Positions 41,776-50,590 of a DNA stretch of 64,000 nt are shown one piece after another (position 1 is the first letter of the stretch; every line of letters starts with the position of its first letter). Position numbers and translations under genes: made by a program. The stretch is taken from positions 52,576 through 116,575 of the forward strand of contig JAATFX010000142.1 in the NCBI GenBank assembly GCA_015654925.1, read 5' to 3'. This stretch comes from Enterobacterales bacterium (GTDB taxonomy: Bacteria > Pseudomonadota > Gammaproteobacteria > Enterobacterales > Enterobacteriaceae). Under the pieces are notes generated by a model. It saw only the letters and a program-made list of their open reading frames with translations. It was not told where the DNA came from and ran no database searches.

Positions 41776-42708
41776 TTACGCGCCGGGGGGGCCGTAGCGA
41801 TCCCCGCAGCGCCGCCGGGCCAGGTCGATCGCCGCGCCGGCGTCCGCGGGATCGAGCCGGGCGTCCCCCAGCGGATATTCCCGTCCCAGCAGGCGATACT
41901 TGTCCCGCCCCAGCCGGTGATAGGGCAGGATTTCATAACGCACCCCCGCCAGGGGGGTGATAAAATCGACGATGCGATCAATCTCCTCCCGGCGGTGGTT
42001 AAAGCCCGGGATTAACGGGGTGCGCACCAGAACCGGCAACGCGGGGAACTCGCGCCGCAGCCGCGCCAGATTCTCCAGCACCCGGCGGTTGGAGCGGCCG
42101 GTGAACGCGCGGTGTTTGGCGTCGTCCAGGCTTTTGAGATCGAAATAGATGCCGTCGGTATATCCGGCCAGCGCTTTCAAGGCCTGCCACGGTCCGTAAC
42201 CGCAGGTCTCCAGCAGGGTATCGATGCGCCGTTTTTTCGCTTCCCGCAGCAGCGCGAGCGCGAACGCCGCCTGCATCAGGGGTTCGCCGCCGCTCAGGGT
42301 CAATCCGCCCTGGGAACGGGCGTAAAACAGGCTGTCGGCCTCGACGATATCCATCACCCGATCGCTGGTCAGCCGATCGCCGAAGGCGTGCAGGGCGCCG
42401 GTCGGGCAGGCGGGCACGCAATCCAGGCAATGGCGGCAGCGCTTGACGTCCAGCCGGATGCGCCCGCCGGCGTCATAGTCCAGGCAGCGCTGCGGGCAGC
42501 GCCCGGCGCACAGGCCGCAATCGGCGCCCCCGAGACATTTACCGCTATCGACGGCGATTTCCGGCAGCAGGGCCTGGGATTCCGGGTTGCTGCACCACCG
42601 GCAGCGCAGCGGGCAACCCTTGAGGAACACCACCGTGCGGATGCCCCCGCCGTCGTGCAGCGAGTAGCGCTGGATATTGAATACCCATCCGGACGGCGCG
42701 TCGTTCAC
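41776..42708 (-). CDS. islB: glycyl radical enzyme activase (IslB-like, radical SAM)
   Basis: A 310-residue radical SAM protein that would install the glycyl radical on its partner. The SAM-cluster motif is C32-x3-C36-x2-C39 in GCPLRCRWCSNPES. Two extra ferredoxin-type clusters are formed by Cys58/64/67/71/75 and Cys91/94/97/101, as in CutD/IslB-class activases rather than PflA. SGGEPLMQ (SAM binding) and FNHRREEID follow. The start overlaps the lyase stop codon by 4 bases (ATGA), giving coupled translation. Oxygen-sensitive. The symbol rests on the identity of the partner enzyme. Confidence 0.88.
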   Translation of the reverse strand: MNDAPSGWVFNIQRYSLHDGGGIRTVVFLKGCPLRCRWCSNPESQALLPEIAVDSGKCLGGADCGLCAGRCPQRCLDYDAGGRIRLDVKRCRHCLDCVPACPTGALHAFGDRLTSDRVMDIVEADSLFYARSQGGLTLSGGEPLMQAAFALALLREAKKRRIDTLLETCGYGPWQALKALAGYTDGIYFDLKSLDDAKHRAFTGRSNRRVLENLARLRREFPALPVLVRTPLIPGFNHRREEIDRIVDFITPLAGVRYEILPYHRLGRDKYRLLGREYPLGDARLDPADAGAAIDLARRRCGDRYGPPGA

Positions 42709-45182
42709 AGCTCGGCGTGGCCGGTGCGGGCGATTAAATCATCTTGCAGGTCCGGCGACAGGTCGGTGAAATAAGCGCTGTAGCCGGCAATCCTGACAAT
42801 CAGCCCGCGGTAGCGCTCCGGATCGGCCTTGGCCGCCAGCAGGGTTTCCCGGTTAATCACATTGAACTGGATATGCCATAGTTTCAGGTCGCACCAGACT
42901 TTGATTAAATCGCACAGTTTGCGGGTACCGGCGTCCCCGGCCACCACCGACGGGGTGAATTTCACATTCAGCAGGCGGGCGGCCCGCTCGCGGAACTGGT
43001 AGTTTTTGGTGTGGTAATTGGACAGCAGCACGGCGGTGGGACCGTGGATATCGCAGCCCTGGGACGCCGAAGACCCGTCCGATAACGGAGTATAGGCCCG
43101 GCGGCCGTTGGGGGAGGCATGCACCACTTTGCCGAAAGGCACGTGGGAGGTGAAGGGCACCAGGCGCAAATCGAGGTGCACGCCCAGCGTCCGGGAGTAT
43201 TGCCGGGTAAACTCCAGGCACAGTTTATCCAATGCCTTGCCGATATCATCGGCATAGGGGTCGTTATTGCCGTATTTCGGCGCGCTTAGCAGCAGGGCGC
43301 GGATAGCGGGGTGGCGATCGAAATCGGTCGCCAGCGCCTCGATCAACTGCCCCATGGTAATGCGCCGCTCTTCGTACACCCATTTTTTGATCGCCGCCAG
43401 GGAATCGATTACGGTGCCGTAGCCCATAAATTCGAAATACCCTAAATCGATACCCCCTTCAATCACCGGCTGGTGAATATCTTTGCAGGCGTCCATGGCT
43501 AAATCATGCAGGGCGGAGCCCAGCGGCCAGGCAAAATGCCGGGCGCGCAAATCAATAATGATTTTTTGCTGGATAAACGCATGCCTGAGAAAATTAAGAT
43601 GCTGCGCGACATACGCCGACCAGAACGTCTCCCAATCGGCAAAATCCCGCGCATCGCCGGTTTCCAGGCCCAGGCGCTCGTCGCCATATTTTTTCATCCG
43701 GCCGTTATACAGCGTCATTTCCAGCGCCGCGGGGAAGTTAATATACGCGCAGGGGCTGGTATAGGTGTCGCGATTGGGCATCCGGCACTCGGCGCAGCCG
43801 GACACCGCGTAGTCATAGGCCTCGGCGAAACCGGCGCCCTTGGCCAGCAGCAGCGGCACCACTTCCTCGTCGTTGATCAGCTTGGGGAACCCCGAGCCTT
43901 CCTTGATGGTTTCCGCCACCTCATACAGGAACCGCTGCGGGGTGCGGCTGTGGATGCGGGCGGCCAAATCCGGATAGTGCAGCGGGAACTCGCGCTTCGA
44001 GCGCAGGAACAAATAGGACAGCGCGTTGGTGGCATCCTGGCCTTCCGGGGTCTGGCCGCCGATGGTGACCGCTTCCCAGTGGGCATAACCTTCATTAAAC
44101 GCGCCGCCGGTGGGGGAAATATACAAATCGACAAACTGCGCCATCGCCACCCACATGCAGCCCAGCCACTCCAGCGCCTGGTCCTCGGTCAGCGCGCCGC
44201 TGGCCACATCCTGCCGGTAGTAGCGGAACAGGTATTGATCCATGCGGCCGTTGGAAATAATGGTGCCGGTTTTTTGTTCCATACGGGAAAACAATTGGGT
44301 AAACCACTGGGCCTGGAGCGCCTCGCGGAAATCGCGCGCCGGATGCTCCGGCACCCGGGCGCAGCGCTCGGCGATATCCAGCAGTTCCCGGCGCCGGCGC
44401 GGATCAGGTTCGCGCGCCGCCTGTTCCCGGGCCAGCGCCGCATGGCGGCCGGCCCACAGGATCACCGCATCGGCGCTGAGGATAATGGCCTGGAGAAAGG
44501 GCGCTTTTTCCACGTTATCGATGGGATTGAACGGGTCCAGCTGCGCCAATCTGCGCTGCGCATCTTCTTTGATCCCCTTGAAGCCCAGCCTGAGCACTTT
44601 GTCGTAATCATGCACCCATTGTATGGATGAGCGGAACGACGAGGTTTCATTGACGATAAAACGGGAACTCAAGGCGTCGGCGGGGTCGTAGGTCAGGCGC
44701 AGAGTGTCGCCGGGCAGGGCGCGGGCCAGCTGTTCATGATAGGTTTTCCCTTGCCAGTAGGGGGAAATGTCCCGGTTGATAATGGCGATGTCTTCCGCCC
44801 GGACGGTAAACGGCGACTCCACCCGCGCGGGCAGCCGGGCCAGGGCCTCGTCGAGGAAATCGCCGTCGAGCTCCGGATAAAGGATACCGTAGCGGCCCGG
44901 CTTGCCGGCCCGGCCGACTATCAGCTGATCGTCGTCGATATAGACCGTAATATGCCCGGCGATGTGGTACATCGCTTTCGCCCAGCGCAAAATCAACAAC
45001 TCGCCCGCGGTTTCGCGCATCGATTCGGTGAAATAACGCGCCCGCTCGATATCGATGGCCGGTTTATCATGCTGGATGCGCGCCAGCAGCCGCTGCGTGC
45101 GATCCTCCGTCCCCGCCGGGGCGGCGGCGGGATGCCACAGCCGCGCTTCCTGGGGCGTAAGTACCAACGTTTCCTGTTCCAC
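42705..45182 (-). CDS. islA: glycyl radical enzyme, probable isethionate sulfite-lyase
   Basis: An 825-residue glycyl radical enzyme. The thiyl Cys463 and Glu465 lie in SGCAECRMPN and the radical Gly800 in VRIAGYSAYF. From memory of the Desulfovibrio isethionate lyase (Arg189, Gln193, Trp374, Cys468, Glu470, Arg678, Phe682, Gly805), each residue occurs here exactly 5 positions earlier: Arg184, Gln188, Trp369, Cys463, Glu465, Arg673, Phe677, Gly800. Such enzymes split isethionate into acetaldehyde and sulfite without oxygen. Start GTG at 45182 has AGGCAGG upstream. It is sandwiched between SsuB and the activase. 2,3-dihydroxypropanesulfonate lyase is the main alternative. Confidence 0.82.
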   Translation of the reverse strand: MEQETLVLTPQEARLWHPAAAPAGTEDRTQRLLARIQHDKPAIDIERARYFTESMRETAGELLILRWAKAMYHIAGHITVYIDDDQLIVGRAGKPGRYGILYPELDGDFLDEALARLPARVESPFTVRAEDIAIINRDISPYWQGKTYHEQLARALPGDTLRLTYDPADALSSRFIVNETSSFRSSIQWVHDYDKVLRLGFKGIKEDAQRRLAQLDPFNPIDNVEKAPFLQAIILSADAVILWAGRHAALAREQAAREPDPRRRRELLDIAERCARVPEHPARDFREALQAQWFTQLFSRMEQKTGTIISNGRMDQYLFRYYRQDVASGALTEDQALEWLGCMWVAMAQFVDLYISPTGGAFNEGYAHWEAVTIGGQTPEGQDATNALSYLFLRSKREFPLHYPDLAARIHSRTPQRFLYEVAETIKEGSGFPKLINDEEVVPLLLAKGAGFAEAYDYAVSGCAECRMPNRDTYTSPCAYINFPAALEMTLYNGRMKKYGDERLGLETGDARDFADWETFWSAYVAQHLNFLRHAFIQQKIIIDLRARHFAWPLGSALHDLAMDACKDIHQPVIEGGIDLGYFEFMGYGTVIDSLAAIKKWVYEERRITMGQLIEALATDFDRHPAIRALLLSAPKYGNNDPYADDIGKALDKLCLEFTRQYSRTLGVHLDLRLVPFTSHVPFGKVVHASPNGRRAYTPLSDGSSASQGCDIHGPTAVLLSNYHTKNYQFRERAARLLNVKFTPSVVAGDAGTRKLCDLIKVWCDLKLWHIQFNVINRETLLAAKADPERYRGLIVRIAGYSAYFTDLSPDLQDDLIARTGHAEL

Positions 45183-45202
45183 GTGGAGCCTGCCTGGTTT
45201 AT

Positions 45203-46006
45203 TCAGAGGGTGTGGGTACGCCGACCGGGATCCTGCTGCGCGGAATCACGGTCGCCGGTAAAAATGCGATCCAGTATGGTGCTTTCCAGCAAGGCCAGCC
45301 GGGCCTGGCCATGGCGCCGCGGCCGGGGTAAATCGATGGCGATATCCAGGCCCACATGGCCCCCGTCCAGCAATATCACCCGATCGGCCAGGGTAACCGC
45401 TTCATGGACATCATGGGTCACCAGCAGCAGGGTAAAGCCCTGTTGCTGCCACAGCGTTTCAATTAACTGCTGCATTTCGATCCGGGTCAGGGCATCCAGG
45501 GCGCCCAGCGGCTCGTCCAGCAATAACAGCCGCGGACGGTGAATCAGCGCCCGGGCCAGCGCGACCCGCTGTTTTTGCCCGCCGGACAGGGCGGCCGGCC
45601 AGTCGCCGGCCCGTCCGGCCAGCCCCACGGTATCCAGGGCGGCCAGGGCGCGCGTCTGCCAGCCTTTACCCAGGCCCAGGCCGACGTTATCAATCACCTT
45701 TTTCCAGGGCAGCAGGCGGGCATCCTGGAACATCAGCCGCATCTCGCCTTGCGCCGCGCGCAGGGGGGTATTCCCCGCCAACAATTCCCCGCGGTTGGGC
45801 TGCTCCAGTCCGGCCAGCAGGCGCAGCAGGGTGCTTTTGCCGCAGCCGCTGCGTCCGACGATCGCCACGCATTGGCCGGCCGGTATATCGAGCGTGATAT
45901 CCTCCAGCACCCGGCGGCCGTGAAATGACTTATCGATTTGGCGTATCGCCAGGGCGATCCCCCGTTTAACCGGCTCCCGTGTAACCTGATAGATATCCGC
46001 GCTCAT
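45203..46006 (-). CDS. ssuB: aliphatic sulfonate ABC ATPase
   Basis: A 267-residue ATPase. Walker A GRSGCGKST, the Q-loop segment LMFQDARLLPWKKVIDNVGL (typical of SsuB), signature LSGGQKQR, Walker B LLLLDEPLGALD and THDVHEAV are present. The start at 46006 gives MSADIYQVTREPV and overlaps the ssuC stop by 4 bases (ATGA); longer upstream frames lie inside ssuC. The lyase gene starts 20 bases after its stop, so importer and lyase are one transcript. Confidence 0.92.
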   Translation of the reverse strand: MSADIYQVTREPVKRGIALAIRQIDKSFHGRRVLEDITLDIPAGQCVAIVGRSGCGKSTLLRLLAGLEQPNRGELLAGNTPLRAAQGEMRLMFQDARLLPWKKVIDNVGLGLGKGWQTRALAALDTVGLAGRAGDWPAALSGGQKQRVALARALIHRPRLLLLDEPLGALDALTRIEMQQLIETLWQQQGFTLLLVTHDVHEAVTLADRVILLDGGHVGLDIAIDLPRPRRHGQARLALLESTILDRIFTGDRDSAQQDPGRRTHTL

Positions 46007-46794
46007 GCCGTTTCTCCCGCCTTCTGGTATGCCGGATGCCAGCGCAGCCAAATGCGCTCCAGGGCGCGCGCCGCGGTATCGGCCGCTTTGCCGAGGATGG
46101 CGTATAAAATAATCGCCATCACCACCACATCGGTTTGCAAAAATTCCCGGGCGTTCATGGCCAGATAACCGATGCCGGAATTGGCGGAAATGGTTTCCGC
46201 GACGATCAGCGTCAGCCACATAAAGCCCAGCGCAAACCGCACGCCCACCAATATCGACGGCAGCGCGCCGGGTAAAATCACCTGGTAAAACAGCGAAAGC
46301 CCGGACAAACCGTAATTGCGGGCCATTTCCACCAGTCCGGCGTCCACATTGCGCACGCCGTGATAGGTATTGAGGTAGATGGGGAACAACGTGCCGAGGG
46401 CGACCAGGAAAATTTTTGCCGATTCGTCAATGCCGAACCACAGGATCACCAGCGGTATCAGCGCCAGATGGGGAACATTGCGGATCATTTGCACGGTGCT
46501 GTCGAGCAATAGCGCCCCCCAGCGCGACAGGCCGGTAATAAACCCCAACAATAAACCGAGGGAGCCGCCGATGGCGAACCCCACGGCGGCGCGCCAACTG
46601 CTGATGGCCAAATGCCGCCACAGTTCGCCGGAATAGGTTAACCGCCAGCCGGCTTCGATTACGGCGCTCGGCGCCGGCAGAATACGGCTGGATAACCAGC
46701 CGGTGCCGACGGCCAGTTGCCAACCCGCCAGCAGCAGGACCGGCAGCAGCCACGGCGCCAAACGTTCCATAAGCTGCGTGGTGATGTGTTTCAT
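46003..46794 (-). CDS. ssuC: aliphatic sulfonate ABC permease
   Basis: A 263-residue permease, the same length as E. coli SsuC. It has six hydrophobic segments; IRNVPHLALIPLVILWFGID and the loop LVEMARNYGLSGLSLFYQVI with PGALPSILVGVRFALG are SsuC hallmarks. The start at 46794 (MKHITTQLMERLAPW) is chosen over the Met at 46869, which would overlap ssuA. GGGAG is upstream. Confidence 0.92.
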   Translation of the reverse strand: MKHITTQLMERLAPWLLPVLLLAGWQLAVGTGWLSSRILPAPSAVIEAGWRLTYSGELWRHLAISSWRAAVGFAIGGSLGLLLGFITGLSRWGALLLDSTVQMIRNVPHLALIPLVILWFGIDESAKIFLVALGTLFPIYLNTYHGVRNVDAGLVEMARNYGLSGLSLFYQVILPGALPSILVGVRFALGFMWLTLIVAETISANSGIGYLAMNAREFLQTDVVVMAIILYAILGKAADTAARALERIWLRWHPAYQKAGETA

Positions 46795-46837
46795 ACCCTG
46801 TTGCTCCCGTAAAACCGCGGCGGCGGTACCGATCCGG

Positions 46838-47773
46838 TTATTGCCCGGCGGGGGTCCATACCGCATCATTGATATTTAACGTCTTGGGGATTAATTTCAG
46901 CGACGCGAAGGTATCGGCGATGCGTTGCTGGCCGGCGATCACCGCCGGGGTAATAAAGCGGGCGTCATATTTTTGCCGTTCGACCGCCACGCGGGCGATC
47001 TCCTCGGACAAGCCCAGCAGCGGGGCCACCTGGCGGGCTACCGCCTGCGGATCGCCGGTGGCGTTTTTGCCGATTTGCCGTATTTCGTCGATCAGCGCGC
47101 TAATCACCTGCGGATGCTGCCGGGCGAAGGTCCGGGTGGCCAAATAGAACTGATAGTTATCAACGATTCCCCGGCCGTCACGCAGGATACGCGCCTTTAA
47201 TTGCTGCTCGGCGGCGGCGGCAAAGGGGTCCCAAATCACCCAGGCGTCCACGCTGCCGTGTTCAAACGCCGCGCGCGCGTCGGCGGGGGACAGATAGACC
47301 GGCGTGATATCGCTATACGCCAGGCCGGCTTCGCGCAGGGCCTGCACCAAGAGATAATGAACATTCGACCCTTTATTCAGGGCCACTTTTTTGCCTTTCA
47401 GTTGCGCCACGTTGCGCAAAGACGAGTCGTGGGGCACCAGGATCGCTTCCGCGGCCGGCGAGGCGGGTTCGTTGGCGACGTAAACCAGGTCGGCCCCGGC
47501 GGCCTGGGCGAACACGGGCGGCGTTTCGCCGGTAAAGCCAAAATCAATCGAGCCGACGTTCAATCCTTCCAGTAACTGGGGACCGCCGGGGAACTCCGTC
47601 CATTTCACGTCCACGCCCTGGGCGGCGAGGCGTTTTTCCAGCGAGCCTTGCCCTTTGAGCAATACCAGGGTGGTACCGGATTTCTGATAGCCGATACGTA
47701 AGGTGTCGGCCGCATACGCGCTGACCGACAGGGCCAATGAAAGTAATAAAGCAATACCGGATCGCACGACCAT
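46838..47773 (-). CDS. ssuA: aliphatic sulfonate-binding periplasmic protein
   Basis: A 311-residue SsuA. The signal peptide is residues 1-21 (ALLLSLALSVSAYAAD). The mature part has LRIGYQKSGTTLVLLKGQGS, GLNVGSIDFGFTGETPPVFA, VYVANEPASPAAEAILVP and DAWVIWDPFAAAAEQQ, as in E. coli SsuA. It heads the minus-strand sulfonate operon. A paralogue at 48168 is transcribed divergently. Confidence 0.92.
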   Translation of the reverse strand: MVVRSGIALLLSLALSVSAYAADTLRIGYQKSGTTLVLLKGQGSLEKRLAAQGVDVKWTEFPGGPQLLEGLNVGSIDFGFTGETPPVFAQAAGADLVYVANEPASPAAEAILVPHDSSLRNVAQLKGKKVALNKGSNVHYLLVQALREAGLAYSDITPVYLSPADARAAFEHGSVDAWVIWDPFAAAAEQQLKARILRDGRGIVDNYQFYLATRTFARQHPQVISALIDEIRQIGKNATGDPQAVARQVAPLLGLSEEIARVAVERQKYDARFITPAVIAGQQRIADTFASLKLIPKTLNINDAVWTPAGQ

Positions 47774-48167
47774 TTATATTTCCATCCCTTGCTATGAATG
47801 GAAAAATCCTAACAGTGTCTTAAATTAACCGGTAAATGTTATTTTAACCTATGGAAATACTTTTATGATCTAACCGGAAATTAATTTGGCGAATGTTGAT
47901 AAGTTGTATTTAATTAATTAAGTAAAAAAATAAAACCTTGGCCGGGATGTTATTTTTAATTATAACAAAGGCTGCCGGGGCGGTTTTCTGCCCGGTAAAC
48001 GGGCTGGAAACGGTTTTTCCCGCCGGTCGGTGGTGCAATCGATTGCCCTGTTTTAGAGCAATGAAATCAACGCAAAAAAAAGACTATCTTAAGCAGGTTT
48101 TATACTTTGACATAATATTGCAAGTCTTGGAGCTTATTATTACCCAATACTTACGGATTATAATGTT
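47774..48167. promoter_or_regulatory. 394-bp AT-rich divergent control region of the sulfonate locus
   Basis: No gene is seen here. Close to ssuA, three similar elements recur: TTAACCGGTAAAT (47825), TTAACCTATGGAAAT (47844) and CTAACCGGAAAT (47870). They are candidate sites for a LysR regulator such as CysB or Cbl, which bind AT-rich degenerate sequences ahead of ssu genes. The stretch 47905-47935 is very AT-rich (TTTAATTAATTAAG, then an A-run) and could be a promoter or bend. Position-specific promoter calls are not secure. Confidence 0.45.
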
Positions 48168-49139
48168 ATGTTTGCCTTTAGTCGTGCGCCTCGCCGATTG
48201 ATATATATTGCCGCCGCGCTGTTGGCATTGCTGATGCATATCTCCGCCCGGGCGGACACGGAATTACGTATCGGTTATCAAAAATCCTCCACCCTGATGA
48301 CCCTGCTGAAATTACAGGGCACGCTGGAAAAAGACCTGAGCCGGCAAGGGGTGAAAGTCAGCTGGTATGAATTTTCCAGCGGATTGCCGTTACTGGAATC
48401 CCTGAATATCGGCAATGTGGATGTTTCCGCGGATGTCGCCGATACCGTCCCGGTTTTCGCCCAGGCGGCCGGCGCCAACCTGACCTATTTCGCCCGCGAG
48501 GAACCCTCTCCCGATGCCCAGGCCATTTTGGTGCCGCAAGCCTCGCCGTTAAAAACCCTGGCCGATTTAAAGGGCAAACGCATCGCGGTGACCAAGGCCG
48601 CCGGCAGCCATTATTTGCTGATTGCCGCGCTGGCCAAGGCCCACCTGACGTTCAAGGACATTACCCCGGCCTACCTTACGCCGGCGGATGGCCGCGCGGC
48701 ATTTGAAACCGGCAAAGTCGATGCCTGGGTCACCTGGGAACCCTTTGTCGCCAGCGCCCAGCGCCAGCAAAATGCCCGCGTGCTGAGCGAAGGCCAGGGG
48801 CTGGCCAGCTATCAACGCTATTATCTGGCGTCCACCGCGTATGCCCAAAGCCATCCCGAAATCCTTGACCTGATTTACCGGCAATTGGAAAACGCCGGCA
48901 CCTGGATCAAGGACCATCCCGCGGATGCCGCAAAATTGCTGGGGCCGCTGTGGGGCAACCTGGATGTCGCCACCGTCGAGCAGGCCAACGCGCATCGTAC
49001 CTATCTGGTTAAGCCGGTGACGCCGGACAGCCTCGGCGAACAGCAGCATATCGCCGACGCGTTCTTTGATGCCGGGTTATTGCCCACGCGTATCGATGCC
49101 CAGGCCGTGTCGATCTGGACCCCCGGTACGCGCAAATGA
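48168..49139 (+). CDS. second SsuA-like sulfonate-binding periplasmic protein
   Basis: A 323-residue binding protein paralogous to the SsuA across the divergent promoter. Signal peptide residues 1-28 (IYIAAALLALLMHISARAD). LRIGYQKSSTLMTLLKLQGT, SLNIGNVDVSADVADTVPVF and DAWVTWEPFVASAQRQQ parallel SsuA segments, but GETPP is replaced by ADTVP, so ligand choice may differ. It has no permease or ATPase of its own on this side and probably feeds SsuBC. The stop overlaps the next start (ATGA), tying it to the two enzymes that follow. Confidence 0.86.
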   Translation: MFAFSRAPRRLIYIAAALLALLMHISARADTELRIGYQKSSTLMTLLKLQGTLEKDLSRQGVKVSWYEFSSGLPLLESLNIGNVDVSADVADTVPVFAQAAGANLTYFAREEPSPDAQAILVPQASPLKTLADLKGKRIAVTKAAGSHYLLIAALAKAHLTFKDITPAYLTPADGRAAFETGKVDAWVTWEPFVASAQRQQNARVLSEGQGLASYQRYYLASTAYAQSHPEILDLIYRQLENAGTWIKDHPADAAKLLGPLWGNLDVATVEQANAHRTYLVKPVTPDSLGEQQHIADAFFDAGLLPTRIDAQAVSIWTPGTRK

Positions 49140-50590
49140 GCCAAAACCGCGAGGAAGCCGATACCCGGGGCGGGGACGCAGCGGATATCGCGGCGCAGCG
49201 GCAGATCCTGGCGCTGGTAGCGCGCGCTCGCGATGCGCAGCGGCAAATCGACGTCTATAACCAGGCGCAAATCGATTTGCTGGTCAGCGCCGTCGGCTGG
49301 GCGGTGATCGAGCCGGGTAATAACCTGGCGCTGGCCACCTTGTCGGTGCGGGACACCGGGCTGGGCAACGTCGCGGATAAGGTGGCCAAAAATCACCGCA
49401 AGACGCTGGGGCTGCTGCGCGATTTACACGGCAAGCAGACCGTGGGCGTGATCCGCGACGATCCGCACAGCGGCATAACCGAAATCGCCCGCCCGGTGGG
49501 GGTGGTCGCCGCGATTACGCCCTCCACCAACCCGGTGGCCACGGTCGTCAATAATATTATCAACGCGCTGAAATGCCGCAATGCGATTATTATCGCCCCC
49601 TCCCCGAAAGGCGCCACCAGCTGCGCTTTGCTGCTGGAGTATATTTATCGCGAGCTGGACGTGCTCGATTTGCCCCATGGACTGGTGCAGATGCTGCCCA
49701 TGCCGGTGACCCGGCGGCATACCGCGTGGTTAATGCGCGCCGCCGATCTGGTCATCGTCACCGGTTCGCGGGCCAACGTGGCCGCGGCGGCCCAAAGCGG
49801 CACGCCGGCCTTTGGGGTCGGGACCGGCAATGTGGCGGCGATTATCAGCGCATCGGCGGATCTGGCCGCGGCCGCGCAAAAAATAGCCGCCTCGAAAACC
49901 TTTGATAATGCCACCAGCTGCTCGGCGGAAAACAGCGTGATTATCCCCGCCGAACGCTACCGGCCCATGCTGGATGCGCTGGCGCGCCATGGCGGGGTAC
50001 TGCTGACGGCGCCGGAAAAAAAACGGTTGCAGCAGGCGCTCTGGCCGCACGGGGACGGCAAATTGGCGCGGGAGCTGATTGGCCGCCCGGCGCCGCTGAT
50101 CGCCGCCGCCGTCGGCCTGCGGCGTCCGGCGTGCCTGGCGGCCCGCTTTTTTATGGTGGAAGAGCAGGGCGTCGGCGCGGACTTTCCATTCTCCGGCGAA
50201 AAACTGGCGCCGATATTAACGGTTTACCAGGCGCAGGACTTCCGGCAAGCCTGCGCCCGGGTGCGGGAGCTGTATGCCTGGCAGGGCGCCGGCCATTCCG
50301 TCGGCCTGCACGGCACCGACCCCGCCGAGGCGCTGCAGGCGGGCCTGGACCTGCCGGTAAGCCGCGTCATCGTGAACCAGGCGCACAGTTTCGCCGCCGG
50401 CGGCAATTTCGACAATGGGCTGCCGTTTACCCTTTCCCTGGGATGCGGCACCTGGGGCGGCAATCATTTTTCCGCCAACCTGAATTATCGGCATTTTTTT
50501 AATAAGGTGCGCATTTCCCGCCCGATTAAAGAAAATATGCCTTCGCTGGACTCCCTGTTCGGGGAGTATTTGCTCAGGAGAGCGGGATGA
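49136..50590 (+). CDS. sauS: CoA-acylating aldehyde dehydrogenase, sulfoacetaldehyde dehydrogenase (SauS)-like
   Basis: A 484-residue acylating aldehyde dehydrogenase of the EutE/PduP/SauS group. Catalytic Cys262 is in FDNATSCSAEN. EIARPVGVVAAITPSTNPVA, SPKGATSCALL and FGVGTGNVAAII are class motifs. SauS converts sulfoacetyl-CoA to sulfoacetaldehyde; the same fold also turns acetaldehyde into acetyl-CoA, which would dispose of the lyase product. Partner gene and location favour a role in C2 sulfonate conversion. The C-terminal segment NMPSLDSLFGEYL is unlike EutE. It overlaps both neighbours by 4 bases (ATGA at each junction), so the three genes are translationally coupled. Confidence 0.7.
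   Translation: MSQNREEADTRGGDAADIAAQRQILALVARARDAQRQIDVYNQAQIDLLVSAVGWAVIEPGNNLALATLSVRDTGLGNVADKVAKNHRKTLGLLRDLHGKQTVGVIRDDPHSGITEIARPVGVVAAITPSTNPVATVVNNIINALKCRNAIIIAPSPKGATSCALLLEYIYRELDVLDLPHGLVQMLPMPVTRRHTAWLMRAADLVIVTGSRANVAAAAQSGTPAFGVGTGNVAAIISASADLAAAAQKIAASKTFDNATSCSAENSVIIPAERYRPMLDALARHGGVLLTAPEKKRLQQALWPHGDGKLARELIGRPAPLIAAAVGLRRPACLAARFFMVEEQGVGADFPFSGEKLAPILTVYQAQDFRQACARVRELYAWQGAGHSVGLHGTDPAEALQAGLDLPVSRVIVNQAHSFAAGGNFDNGLPFTLSLGCGTWGGNHFSANLNYRHFFNKVRISRPIKENMPSLDSLFGEYLLRRAG

Noticed and set aside
43506..44630. 374-codon open frame on the plus strand opposite the glycyl radical enzyme
   Set aside because: No recognisable domain and fully covered by a strongly supported gene on the other strand.
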